A stretch of DNA of 64,000 bases from CAZUDI01 sp964618975 (GTDB lineage: Bacteria > Desulfobacterota > Desulfomonilia > UBA1062). Within the stretch, counting starts at the first letter, position 1; each line of letters begins with the position of its first letter. The position numbers and the translations under genes were made by a program. Location: contig CAZUDI010000008.1 of the NCBI GenBank assembly GCA_964618975.1, forward strand, positions 1 through 64,000, read 5' to 3'. Under the pieces are notes generated by a model. The model was not told where the DNA came from, did not search any database, and was given only the letters and a program-made list of their open reading frames with translations. This document shows positions 52,301 through 60,971 of this stretch, in pieces.

Positions 52301-53564
52301 CCCGGGCCGCATCTGGATCCCGCAGATGCACCCCTATACCCCGCAGCTCTTCGCCGGGTTACTCAGATCCGCGGGCTACGACGCCCAGGCCCTGGGCGAG
52401 GAGACCTCGGCCCACTGCGAACTGGGGCGCTCCTTCTGCCGCGGCAGCGAATGCCTGCCCGCGGCCCTAACGGCCGGGGCCTTCCTGGACCGTCTGGATA
52501 AAAGCCCCGCAGCTCTCTTCCTGCCGCGCTCCGCCGGCCCGTGCCGCTTCGGTCAGTATGCCACGATGATCGCGGGCATCTTGGATCGCACAGGCCATGC
52601 ACAATCCGGGCTCATCTCACCGAGTTCCGGCAATGCCTACACCTTTCTCTCCCACAGGATGGAGCTCCTGGCCGCCCGCGCGGTCTGCGTGGGCGACGCC
52701 CTCTACAAGCTGCGCTGCCGCGTGGTGCCCTACCACCCCGCCCCGGAAAGCGTCGAGGAACTCTGTCGCCTGGCGGCCGACGAGCTGGCCGAAGGCCTCT
52801 TCTGCGGCCATGACTGGCGCGCCTACCTGCGGGCCCTGACGCAGCGCCTCACGGGCGAGATCGACCCGCAGCGGCCGCGGCGCCCCCTGGTGGGCATCGT
52901 AGGTGAGATCTTCGTGCGTATGAACAGCTTTTCCAACCAGCATCTGGTGGAGGTGATCGAGGCCGCCGGGGGCGAGGCCTGGATGGCGCCCATGAGCGAG
53001 TGGCTCTTCTATGTCATGGAGCTCTCCGGTCGGCAGGGCCTGTGGGCGCGCCAGAAGGCGCGCCTGCGCCATACCCTGCTGCATGCCATCGAAGGGCAGG
53101 CCCTGAATCTGTGCGCCCCGCTGCTGGATGACAGGCACGAGCCCCCCATTACGGAGGTTCTGAAGGTGGCCGGGCGCTACCTGCCCCTGGCCTTCGAGGG
53201 CGAGGCGGTCCTGACCCTGGGCCGGGCCCAGCGCTTCGCCGCCGGCGGGGCGGCCCTGATCGTCAACTGCGCCCCGTTTTCCTGCCTACCGGGGCGTATC
53301 ACGGCGCACCTCTTCCGGCTGCACCCCGAGATCTGCGGTGTCCCGGTGGTCAACCTCTTTTTCGACGGCACCTGTGACGTAGCGAGCCGCGTGCAGGTCT
53401 ACCTTCAGTCGCCCAACGGCCGTTCGCTGGCCCAGAACGCGTCCTTTACACGCCCTCCTGCCTTCCCGGGCCCGCAGACCATCGCCCGGTCTGCGGGTCA
53501 TCATCCGGGGGAAAGAGGGGGCACCCCTCCGACCCCGACAAACCGGCGGCAGGAAAGGCGCTGA
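49371..53564 (+). CDS. Giant BadF/HgdC-type acyl-CoA dehydratase activase with two ATPase domains and DUF2229
   Basis: 1397 residues from a GTG at 49371. First ASKHA ATPase domain at about 1-245 (GIDVGSSYLK, CAAGTGSFLDEQ near 118); second at about 308-560 (GVDIGSTSTKAV, FEIGGQDAKFI, CAAGTGSFIEEQ near 437); a cysteine cluster at about 586-615 (CKGCENAC ... YLCG); then a DUF2229/HgdB-like half to the end. Family members hydrolyse ATP to inject a low-potential electron into 2-hydroxyacyl-CoA dehydratases or benzoyl-CoA reductases. The partner enzyme is not nearby, and the C-terminal half may act as its own reductase-like module. The 50 C-terminal residues are low-complexity. Confidence 0.88.
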   Translation: MLYVGIDVGSSYLKLWTEDAGGDVVLRESVRHRGAPGAIISLKLAPLSRQPLAVALSGNIHGRALEAWRVDGLTAEVAFLRQAGPRRRLMILGAEHIELVRFDAHGSILDYHANSACAAGTGSFLDEQLERLGITPAEVATLPLISDAPPIASRCAVFAKTDLIHHQQAGASREALYNGLCKGLVSSALKTLFEGGVPDGEDLLITGGLVENPHIRHFLRRTLPRAHLAEDATYSRARGLCHMARHAPQDTNTFLACLENLEPPSFEDTRNAPLQGARDFPTQDLARRKDACGNELWHDLACGERLALFLGVDIGSTSTKAVLMDPKGRIRMDIYRRTAGDPIAATRHLLDGIAALCRERSADCRIQGCATTGSGRKLIGEVIGADLIVNEITAHAAGACLTDPGVETIFEIGGQDAKFIRLADGHIADVNMNYVCAAGTGSFIEEQAITLGFKLDEIGKRCLGQVPPPNSDRFTVFMNQEVNRQLAGGQDRERIMAGVLMAVCRNYLNKVVGSRPYSRARLVFQGATARNHALVAAMESLTGARVHVSPFCHVTGALGAARLVQQRLKGKSTFTGLTLKEVTLTERICKGCENACRISMIKRNSQRISWGYLCGREPGAAKPTEKNPALTLRDTLLKGSAPPAPQGMRLLVPGIGLNEELTPLWNALAVASDLAIEVVTPPTSRLREEIEHLAAGDFCYPIKVCLAAAAALRRAHPAELILTPFLVQDLRDPRISPRSMYCPFITAWPAFLENARTVHAVIDLSQPLSSQARLFRQALQAAHLRVPRLSRIEQGFREGLAELKHYRRELTRQGRELCRERQAPVIVLVGRPYNLYHPILNLGLPELLGSLGISVIPMDILEDTVTNADVVARFPDMYWQQGQRILRKALTIARIPNFYPLFLTNFSCGPDSFIMTYCEEVSRGKPYMILELDEHGSVTGYGTRIEAFADMIAHHRADPAAAAPLRRRRILTDLEASPGRIWIPQMHPYTPQLFAGLLRSAGYDAQALGEETSAHCELGRSFCRGSECLPAALTAGAFLDRLDKSPAALFLPRSAGPCRFGQYATMIAGILDRTGHAQSGLISPSSGNAYTFLSHRMELLAARAVCVGDALYKLRCRVVPYHPAPESVEELCRLAADELAEGLFCGHDWRAYLRALTQRLTGEIDPQRPRRPLVGIVGEIFVRMNSFSNQHLVEVIEAAGGEAWMAPMSEWLFYVMELSGRQGLWARQKARLRHTLLHAIEGQALNLCAPLLDDRHEPPITEVLKVAGRYLPLAFEGEAVLTLGRAQRFAAGGAALIVNCAPFSCLPGRITAHLFRLHPEICGVPVVNLFFDGTCDVASRVQVYLQSPNGRSLAQNASFTRPPAFPGPQTIARSAGHHPGERGGTPPTPTNRRQERR

Positions 53565-53630
53565 GGGAGCGATGAACACCCGGGGACGTTTCCGGGAGCC
53601 CGCATGCGTTGAGGCATAACCCCGCAGTGA

Positions 53631-53711
53631 AGTATGGTTATGAACCCCAAGGCAAGCCCTGGTCTCTCTTGGCGCCGCAAGCGGCGAGGCAATGCGCCCC
53701 AGAGCGATCAA
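53631..53711 (+). repeat. Dispersed palindromic repeat, copy 12
   Basis: AGTATGGTTATGAA, CCCCAAGGCAAGCCCTGG, CTTGGCGCCGCAAGC with GGCGAGGCAATGCG, and CCCCAGAGCGATCAA. The second hairpin CGCCGC/GCGGCG is perfect; the outer stem has decayed. It occupies part of the 353-base gap before the CoA-ligase gene; nothing else is recognised in that gap. Confidence 0.8.
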
Positions 53712-53917
53712 TACGCGTCCCGATGGCCTCTCTGGCATCGGCGTCCCAGCCTCCCCAGCACCTCCGCAGGCGGTCTCTCCGCCGGGAGGCCAAGGATGCA
53801 GCTGTAAATTTCATCTGGGAATAAGCGAGCTTATGTGCTAGGTTGTTACCCTGTTGCCGGTACTTCAGAAGCCAGGACCCACTTGGCCGGCTGATATCTT
53901 CAGGGAGGGGAACCGCC

Positions 53918-55378
53918 ATGGGACAGGATTCACCGCTTCAGGGTTTCTTCACCCCGCGGGGGGTGGCCGTCTTCGGGAGCATGCAGGAAGGCTGGTTCTT
54001 CGGGGCGGCGATTGTGATCAGGGACCTGCTGGCCATAGGCTACCCGGGCGGCATCTACCCCGTACACCCCACCTCCGAAAGCGTCTGCGGCCAGAAGGTC
54101 TACCGCAGTCTGGAGGGGATCGCCCACCCTGTCGACCTGGCGGTAATCGTCACCTCTTTCCGGCATGTCCCAGAAATCGTGATGCAGTGCGCCAGGAAGG
54201 GGATCCGGCACCTGGTAGTGGTCTCCGACGGCTTCGGCGAGAGCGGGGCGGAGGGCCGCAAGCGCCAGGCCGAGCTGCTGAGTCTGGCCCGGGGATACGG
54301 AATGCGCATCATCGGGCCCAACACCCTGGGGATCTTCGACACCACCCACGGCCTCACCACGGTGCCCTACGAGCGCGGCTACGACTATGCGCGCACGGGG
54401 GGGCTGTCCATCGTGACCCAGACGGGCATGTACGGCCCGCAGGCCGTACCCTTTCACGAATACAGCTTCGGCATCAACAAGATCATCGACCTCGGCAACA
54501 TGTGTGACATCGACGAGACCGACTGCCTGGAATTCCTCGGCCGCGACGAGAACACGCAGGTCATCTCCCTGTACATGGAGCACACGCGCTGTGCGGCGCG
54601 CTTCCTTGAGGTGGCCCGCGCGATCTCGGCCATTAAACCCATCCTGTGCCTGAAGGGGGGGCGCTCGCCGGATGCCGCATCCGCCCTGGCCTCGCACACC
54701 GGCTCCCTGGCCGGCGACGATGCCCTGTATGACGGCCTCCTTCGGCAGGCCGGCATAATGCGCGTCGAGGAGTACGAGGACCTCTTCGAATGCGCCAAGG
54801 GCTTCCTCTATCAGCCCCTGCCGCAGGGCAACCGCCTGGGCATCGTCACCCTGACCGGGGCCATGGGCATCCAGTGCATCGATGCCGCGCGTGAAAACGG
54901 TCTTACGCCCGGCCAGCCCACACCGGAGAGTGTCGCCCGGCTGAGGGACATCCATCCCTCGCTCGGGGCGCACCCTGTCGATCTCGGGCCGCCCTCGGCG
55001 GCCAACGGGGCTTCCCTCTTCGACTACTACCGGCAGGCAGTCGATACCCTCATGCAGGACCCGGGTATCGACTGCCTGTACGTGAACGTGTATGTGACCC
55101 CCCTGATCAAACCCGCCCTCTACGAGGGCCTTTTGGGGCACATGCGCGCCACACAGACCAAGCCGATCGTCATGTGGGCCTATGGCACCGCCTCAGAGAG
55201 CATCCGCGAATTCTCCGCCCTGGCCGAAGGCCATGCCATCCCCTGTTTCACCACCACGCGCAAGGCCCTTCTGTCCCTGGGCTGCATGGTGCGCCATGCC
55301 AGGTGGAAGCGTTCACGCCTCTTGCCGCCCCAGGGGGACATGGCCGGTCGGTCTCAGGCCCCGGCCTGCCGAGCGTGA
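53918..55378 (+). CDS. ADP-forming acyl-CoA synthetase alpha-subunit-like protein
   Basis: 486 residues from the ATG at 53918 with AGGGAGGGG upstream. CoA-binding domain at about 8-135 (VAVFGSMQEGWFFGA, VIVTSFRHVPEIV), then two succinyl-CoA-synthetase-type ligase domains (GIRHLVVVSDGFGESGAEG, IIGPNTLGIFD, SLYMEH; phosphohistidine candidate in SHTGSLAGDD near 264). It lacks the ATP-grasp beta domain needed for a complete enzyme, and no separate beta gene is seen nearby. Would interconvert acyl-CoA and acid with ADP/ATP; may be a partner-dependent or regulatory paralogue. Confidence 0.85.
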   Translation: MGQDSPLQGFFTPRGVAVFGSMQEGWFFGAAIVIRDLLAIGYPGGIYPVHPTSESVCGQKVYRSLEGIAHPVDLAVIVTSFRHVPEIVMQCARKGIRHLVVVSDGFGESGAEGRKRQAELLSLARGYGMRIIGPNTLGIFDTTHGLTTVPYERGYDYARTGGLSIVTQTGMYGPQAVPFHEYSFGINKIIDLGNMCDIDETDCLEFLGRDENTQVISLYMEHTRCAARFLEVARAISAIKPILCLKGGRSPDAASALASHTGSLAGDDALYDGLLRQAGIMRVEEYEDLFECAKGFLYQPLPQGNRLGIVTLTGAMGIQCIDAARENGLTPGQPTPESVARLRDIHPSLGAHPVDLGPPSAANGASLFDYYRQAVDTLMQDPGIDCLYVNVYVTPLIKPALYEGLLGHMRATQTKPIVMWAYGTASESIREFSALAEGHAIPCFTTTRKALLSLGCMVRHARWKRSRLLPPQGDMAGRSQAPACRA

Positions 55379-55451
55379 GACAGGGGGAGTCCCTCCTCGG
55401 GGGGAATTTCCGGGACGCTGAAGAAAGGCCGGTTTCTTCCTTTAAGGCCTT

Positions 55452-56453
55452 TCAGCGGTGCTTGTCCTTCTTGGCCGCGTAGAGCTGTTCATCGGCCTGC
55501 TTGAGCAGGCCCGCCGCATCCATGCCGCCCTCGGCGGCGGCCACGCCGTAGCTGAACCTCACCGGCACCGTATTTTCCCCGCAGACCAGGGGGTGGGAGG
55601 CAAGAAAGGCCTGGATGCGTTCCATGAAGGCCCGCGACTCGGCGATCGCAATCCCGGGCAGGATCAGGACGAACTCGTCGCCGGCGAAACGCGCCACGAT
55701 GTCGCTGGTGCGCGAATGCTTCCTCAGGGTGCGGGCGGTGTGCACCAGGAGTTCATCGCCGCAGTCGTGGCCGTAGCGGTCGTTGACCTGTTTGAAGTCG
55801 TCCAGATCGACGAAGACGGCGCACAGCGGCGTGCCGTAACGCCGGGCCCGGGCCAGCTCACGCTCCAGGACCCGCTCCATGGCGCGACGGTTCAGCAGCC
55901 CGGTCAGCGGGTCCCTGAAGGCCAGCACGCGCAGCTCCTCATGGGCCAGGACGTTACTGAGGCAGATGGAGACCACCACCGCCAGCTGCTCCAGCAGCCC
56001 GGTATCGATCCCGGGCTGGAAGCGCCGGGGCGAGGGGTCGGCCTGGTTGAAGCTGCCGATGATCTCGCCGTCCAGACTGATGGGGGTGATGGCCACCGAG
56101 CCGAAATCGTAGCGGCGCCCGTCCGGGTGCAGGCAGCGCACCCGTTCCAGGTCCCGGTTGAGCAGTCGGGGGTGCGGCGTGCCCTCCAGGATGCGCATGA
56201 AGTCCTCGCGCGATACGTTGTTGACCGGCTCGGTCGGGGCGAAGCGGTGTATCAGGGAGGCCGTCTTGCTGGGATTGATCACCGAGAGCCAGACATGGGG
56301 CACATCGAACGTGCGTTTGATGGAGCACAGGAGCTTGTCGAAGAAGTCTTCCAGGTTGAGGGTCGCGAGCACCTCGGTCTGGATCTCGAAGAACTTGCGG
56401 GCGATCAGTTCGTTTTCCTGCAGTCGGGCAAACAGGGTGTCGATGTCCAGCAT
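55452..56453 (-). CDS. Diguanylate cyclase with N-terminal DUF484/GAF-like domain
   Basis: 333 residues. A short coiled-coil lead-in, DUF484/GAF-type sensory domain at about 20-165 (PHVWLSVINPSKTASLIHR, GSVAITPISLDGEIIGSFN), then a GGDEF domain at about 175-330 (DPLTGLLNRRAMER, RFAGDEF near 260). AGDEF is an active variant, and RTSD five residues before it fits the RxxD inhibitory site, so c-di-GMP feedback is likely. Cytoplasmic, ligand unknown. Convergent with the CoA-ligase gene. Confidence 0.92.
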   Translation of the reverse strand: MLDIDTLFARLQENELIARKFFEIQTEVLATLNLEDFFDKLLCSIKRTFDVPHVWLSVINPSKTASLIHRFAPTEPVNNVSREDFMRILEGTPHPRLLNRDLERVRCLHPDGRRYDFGSVAITPISLDGEIIGSFNQADPSPRRFQPGIDTGLLEQLAVVVSICLSNVLAHEELRVLAFRDPLTGLLNRRAMERVLERELARARRYGTPLCAVFVDLDDFKQVNDRYGHDCGDELLVHTARTLRKHSRTSDIVARFAGDEFVLILPGIAIAESRAFMERIQAFLASHPLVCGENTVPVRFSYGVAAAEGGMDAAGLLKQADEQLYAAKKDKHR

Positions 56454-56570
56454 GGGGGCCCTCTTGAGGGTCGACTATAAAACATTCAGCCTGTTCATGC
56501 AATCGCCAAGCTCGATTCCTCGGGGCATGGTCGGGGATCCTGGCCTTTCCGTACCCAGGAGGGCCCCCTC

Positions 56571-56653
56571 AATCAGGGGGATGAATCCCAGGGCAAGCTT
56601 TTACCCCACCATGCCACGGCAAAGAGCGGGGAATGGGCCCCAGAGCGATTGAA
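56571..56653 (+). repeat. Dispersed palindromic repeat, copy 13
   Basis: AATCAGGGGGATGAAT, CCCAGGGCAAGCTTTT, CCACGGCAAAGAGCGGGGAA, and GGGCCCCAGAGCGATTGAA. Outer GGGG/CCCC retained, inner hairpins decayed. Lies upstream of the diguanylate cyclase start; the rest of 56454-56747 is empty. Confidence 0.75.
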
Positions 56654-56747
56654 TTGTCGTGGTCTCCCGCTCTGACCGGGGTCAGGGCATCTCAGACAGG
56701 CCCCTCGGGCTGACCTTCGCCCTGACCCCGGGCCGGTTGGCCCGTCC

Positions 56748-57440
56748 CTATGCCAGAAGGTCTACCGGATTGTACATGAAACTCCGCCCCCCTTCATCGA
56801 AGAGCGTTTCCGGCATCCCTGCCGAAAGCGGGGAGCCCCAGCTCATCTGATAGGCGTTCAGGGCGCTTTCCCGGGGGGAAGGACCTCCTGGCATGCCGCC
56901 CGTCGCCATTCCCAGGGGTTCTGCCCGGGGCGACTCGATTCCGCTGGCTTCCAGAAAGGCGGCCAGCTCCTCGCTGCTGAGCTCTCCGTCACCGTCGGTG
57001 TCATAGGCCGAGACGGCCTCCTCGGTGTCGATGACCGTGCCGGTCGCCCCGGAGATCTTCTCCGCCAGGGTTTCGAGTTCGGCCTGCGAGATCCCCCCGC
57101 TGGCATCCTCGTCGGCCGCGTCAAATATGGCAGCCGGGCCCGGTCCGCCCCTGCCCGGCTGCATCTGTGCCTGAATGCCGCTGGCGGCCATGAAGTTCAT
57201 CATCTCCTCCTGGCTGAGCTCCCCGTCGCCATCGGCGTCGTAGGTGGCCAGGGCCTCTTCGGTGTCGAGGGTGTCTCCGGCGATCTTCTCCGCAAACGTC
57301 TCGAGCTCCGTGTGTGAAATCCCCCCGCTCGCGTCACTGTCGATCCTGCCGAACATCTCCTCCGGCCCGCGCGTCTGAGGCATCGACTGGGTCTGCCAGT
57401 AACTCATGCACCCGCCATAACCGCTGATTCCATTAACCAT
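56748..57440 (-). CDS. Four-EF-hand calcium-binding protein with internal duplication
   Basis: 230 residues from the ATG at 57440 with GGAGGGAG upstream. Four canonical 12-residue calcium loops: 34-45 (DSDASGGISHTE), 68-79 (DADGDGELSQEE), 110-121 (DEDASGGISQAE) and 147-158 (DTDGDGELSSEE). Loops 1-2 and 3-4 form two similar halves, so the protein arose by tandem duplication. No signal peptide or membrane helix; the Gly/Ser/Met-rich N-terminus recalls other small bacterial EF-hand proteins. A cytoplasmic calcium sensor or buffer, or an exported effector by a non-classical route. Confidence 0.85.
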   Translation of the reverse strand: MVNGISGYGGCMSYWQTQSMPQTRGPEEMFGRIDSDASGGISHTELETFAEKIAGDTLDTEEALATYDADGDGELSQEEMMNFMAASGIQAQMQPGRGGPGPAAIFDAADEDASGGISQAELETLAEKISGATGTVIDTEEAVSAYDTDGDGELSSEELAAFLEASGIESPRAEPLGMATGGMPGGPSPRESALNAYQMSWGSPLSAGMPETLFDEGGRSFMYNPVDLLA

Positions 57441-58612
57441 GAACTCCCTCCTTTGAATTTCCCTCTGAGGGTCGCGTCGGCCGCGATTCGCAGAGGGTTC
57501 TCTTTCTCCCGCCGGCCCTCCTGGTTGGCTCGCCCCTTTCATGGCCTTTATCGCATGGCAGGAGAGACACCGCGTGTCCGTATCTCACCGACAGCCCCCT
57601 TGCAGACACGCTCAAGCCCGCAACGGGTTTCATCAGGCGGATGAACCCCAGGGCGAGCCTAAAGCCCCTGCCTTCCACTGCAAGCAGCGGGGAATGCGAC
57701 CCTCAGGCCATTTCCAGGACAAGCCCTGCTCCCTGTCTCCGCCAGGAATATAGGAAGGCAAACTTTGTGCGACTAACCTGGTCCCCGGGAGGCCTGCCTC
57801 GGAATAGCCAGAAGCGTGCCAAGAAAGGCCCGTCTTTCAGCATCTACTGCCCCTTCCGACAGTGGATTCGTTACCGCCTTCGGCCGGGATCCCTGAAGCG
57901 CGCTTTGCGGTCATGCCGTCTGGGATAAGCCATCCTCCGCAGGCAGACAGGGCTGGCGGTAACTAAATCCCGGCCGGTCGGTTTGCGTTTTCCAAACCAC
58001 AATTAATTGATCTTCTTGGTTATTTTTTAAAACCAGCCGGTAAGATGTTCCCGGGGAGGGGCAATTTTTACCCCCCCCCCGGGGCCCTCACGGCGACCGG
58101 CGTACCGCTCACCGATGCGCCCCCCGCCCTTCAGAGGCCCCCAGCGGTCACGATCTTCCCCGCCGCACAGGGGGAGCATTGGGCCTACGAGGCTCGCAGC
58201 ATGCAGAAGGGTGTACTTATTGCCCGGGTATCATCACGATTATCAGTGCCTGCCCGCCGGGGGTCGTCCGGCGGCACCGGGGGTCAGCATTACCTCGCCT
58301 ACGGGCAAAGGCGAGCACTCTTCAGGAGCGTATAACTCCTCCCAGGGAAACGCTACCAATGACGATTACGGGGAAATCTCCGGATCCATCCCGGTGGGAA
58401 CCTATGACAGGGAGGTAAAAGGCGGCTCTTTCCCGAAATGAAACCCTCCACGCTTCAGGCAACCGGACGTGAGGAGACAAATCCAGAGCATCACTCGCAC
58501 GGCGAGGGAGGCCTTTTCTGAAACCTCCGCCGCGGGCTGACAGCATAAGACACCACCTCTGTCTGGAACAGGGGCCTGTCCCACCGCATGCGTCACCGCC
58601 TGGGGGGGTCGT
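57441..58612. other. Gene-poor 1.2-kb region
   Basis: No supportable gene in 1172 bases. It contains repeat copy 14, an AT-rich patch (about 57985-58035) and a C10 run at 58071-58080 directly followed by GGGG. A short open frame ending at 58441 has a protein-like serine- and glycine-rich end (SITSPTGKGEHSSGAYNSSQ) but no start, ribosome site or family; it may be a gene fragment. Confidence 0.5.
57632..57712 (+). repeat. Dispersed palindromic repeat, copy 14
   Basis: ATCAGGCGGATGAA, CCCCAGGGCGAGCC, CCTTCCACTGCAAGCAGCGG, GGAATGCGACCCTCAGGCCATT. Inner arms partly conserved, outer stem weakened. Nearly the same 3' arm as copy 15. Confidence 0.75.
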
Positions 58613-58813
58613 TCAGTTCCTTACATCGCCGCGCCTGCGGCGGTCTTCGAGGATCTCGGGTGCCCGTTTGATCAGGAGGGACTTCCAGTTCTTGATCTGG
58701 TTGGGGTGCACCTGATACTCGTCCGCGAGCTCCTCGAGGGTCTTGCCCCCCCGCATGTATTCCGTCACCACCATGGCCTTGAACTCTCCGGAAAATGTCC
58801 TGCGTGTACTCAT
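58613..58813 (-). CDS. Solo, truncated IS3-family OrfA (helix-turn-helix only)
   Basis: 66 residues. Matches the first two-thirds of IS3/IS911 OrfA (Transposase_8): RRTFSGEFKAMVVTEYMRGGKTLEELADEYQVHPNQIKNWK. The leucine-zipper end is missing and no OrfB (DDE integrase) or terminal inverted repeats were found on either side. It is a remnant or a domesticated DNA-binding protein. Lies between the gene-poor region and repeat copy 15. Confidence 0.8.
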   Translation of the reverse strand: MSTRRTFSGEFKAMVVTEYMRGGKTLEELADEYQVHPNQIKNWKSLLIKRAPEILEDRRRRGDVRN

Positions 58814-58861
58814 GACGCTCTGCTTACCCCCCCTTGCTTCACCGATTCACCCTTGCCTTCG

Positions 58862-58940
58862 TGGGGATGAACCCCAGGGCAAACTCTTGCCCCTGCTCTC
58901 CGCTGCAAACAGCGCGAGATGTGACCCTCAGGCCATTAAT
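58862..58940 (+). repeat. Dispersed palindromic repeat, copy 15
   Basis: GGGGATGAACCCCAGGGC, AAACTCTTGCCCC, TCCGCTGCAAACAGCGCGAG, GTGACCCTCAGGCCATTAA. The GCTG-CAAA-CAGC hairpin is intact. Positioned just past the end of the exporter permease gene, upstream of the OrfA remnant. Confidence 0.75.
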
Positions 58941-59031
58941 CCATGCTGCCTCCGGGTGTCGCTCCCGGAAGGCCGGCCTGGGGCTCCCGGAAGGCCCATC
59001 CCGCGGCACCGTCACTGCCTGCTCCCGCCCC

Positions 59032-60239
<1,208 letters not shown>

Positions 60240-60243
<4 letters not shown>

Positions 60244-60971
60244 GGCCTTACCCCCCCGTTGTGTTGTTCGTTGTCGATAAGTCCGTCGAGGAAATGCACC
60301 ACCCGCTGGGCATAGAGCGCCATATCCGTTTCGTGGGTCACCATGACGATGGTCACGCCCCGCTCTTCGTTGAAGGCCTTCAGGAGTTCCATGATGTCGC
60401 GGCTGGTGGAGGAGTCCAGGTTTCCGGTGGGCTCGTCCGCCATGAGCACCTCGGGCTCGATCACCATGGCGCGCGCGATGGCGACCCGCTGCTGCTGACC
60501 ACCGGAGAGCTCGCCCGGGGTATGCGACTCCCACCCGGCAAGGCCCACCGCGGCGAGGGCCTCACGGGCGCGCCCATGCCGCTTATGGGCGGCAACCCCC
60601 CGGTAGATCAGGGGCAGCTCCACATTCTCCAGGGCCGAGGTGCGGTTGAGCAGGTTGAAGCCCTGGAACACAAAGCCCAGATAATGACGTCGCACAAGCG
60701 CGCGCTGATCGCGCGTCAGGGCCTCCACCGCGACACCCTTGAAACGGTAGGAGCCGGAGCTCGGCACATCCAGGCAGCCCAGGATATTCATGCAGGTGGA
60801 CTTGCCCGATCCGCTCGGACCCATGACCGCCACAAACTCACCTTTGGCGATGCCCAGATCGATGCCCCTGAGGGCAGGCACCTCCACACTGCCCGTGCCA
60901 TACACCTTGGTGATGGCCTCGAGCTCTATGAGGGGATGCGGCGGGTTCCCCCTGAACGCATGCATCTTCAT
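60240..60971 (-). CDS. MacB/LolD-type ABC transporter ATPase
   Basis: 243 residues. Complete nucleotide-binding domain: Walker A GPSGSGKST near residue 52, Q-loop FVFQGFNLL, signature LSGGQQQR near 150, Walker B VLMADEPTGNLD and H-loop VMVTHE. LolD/MacB class by the PTGNLDS sequence. Powers the permease downstream. Overlaps its two neighbours by four bases each. Confidence 0.94.
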
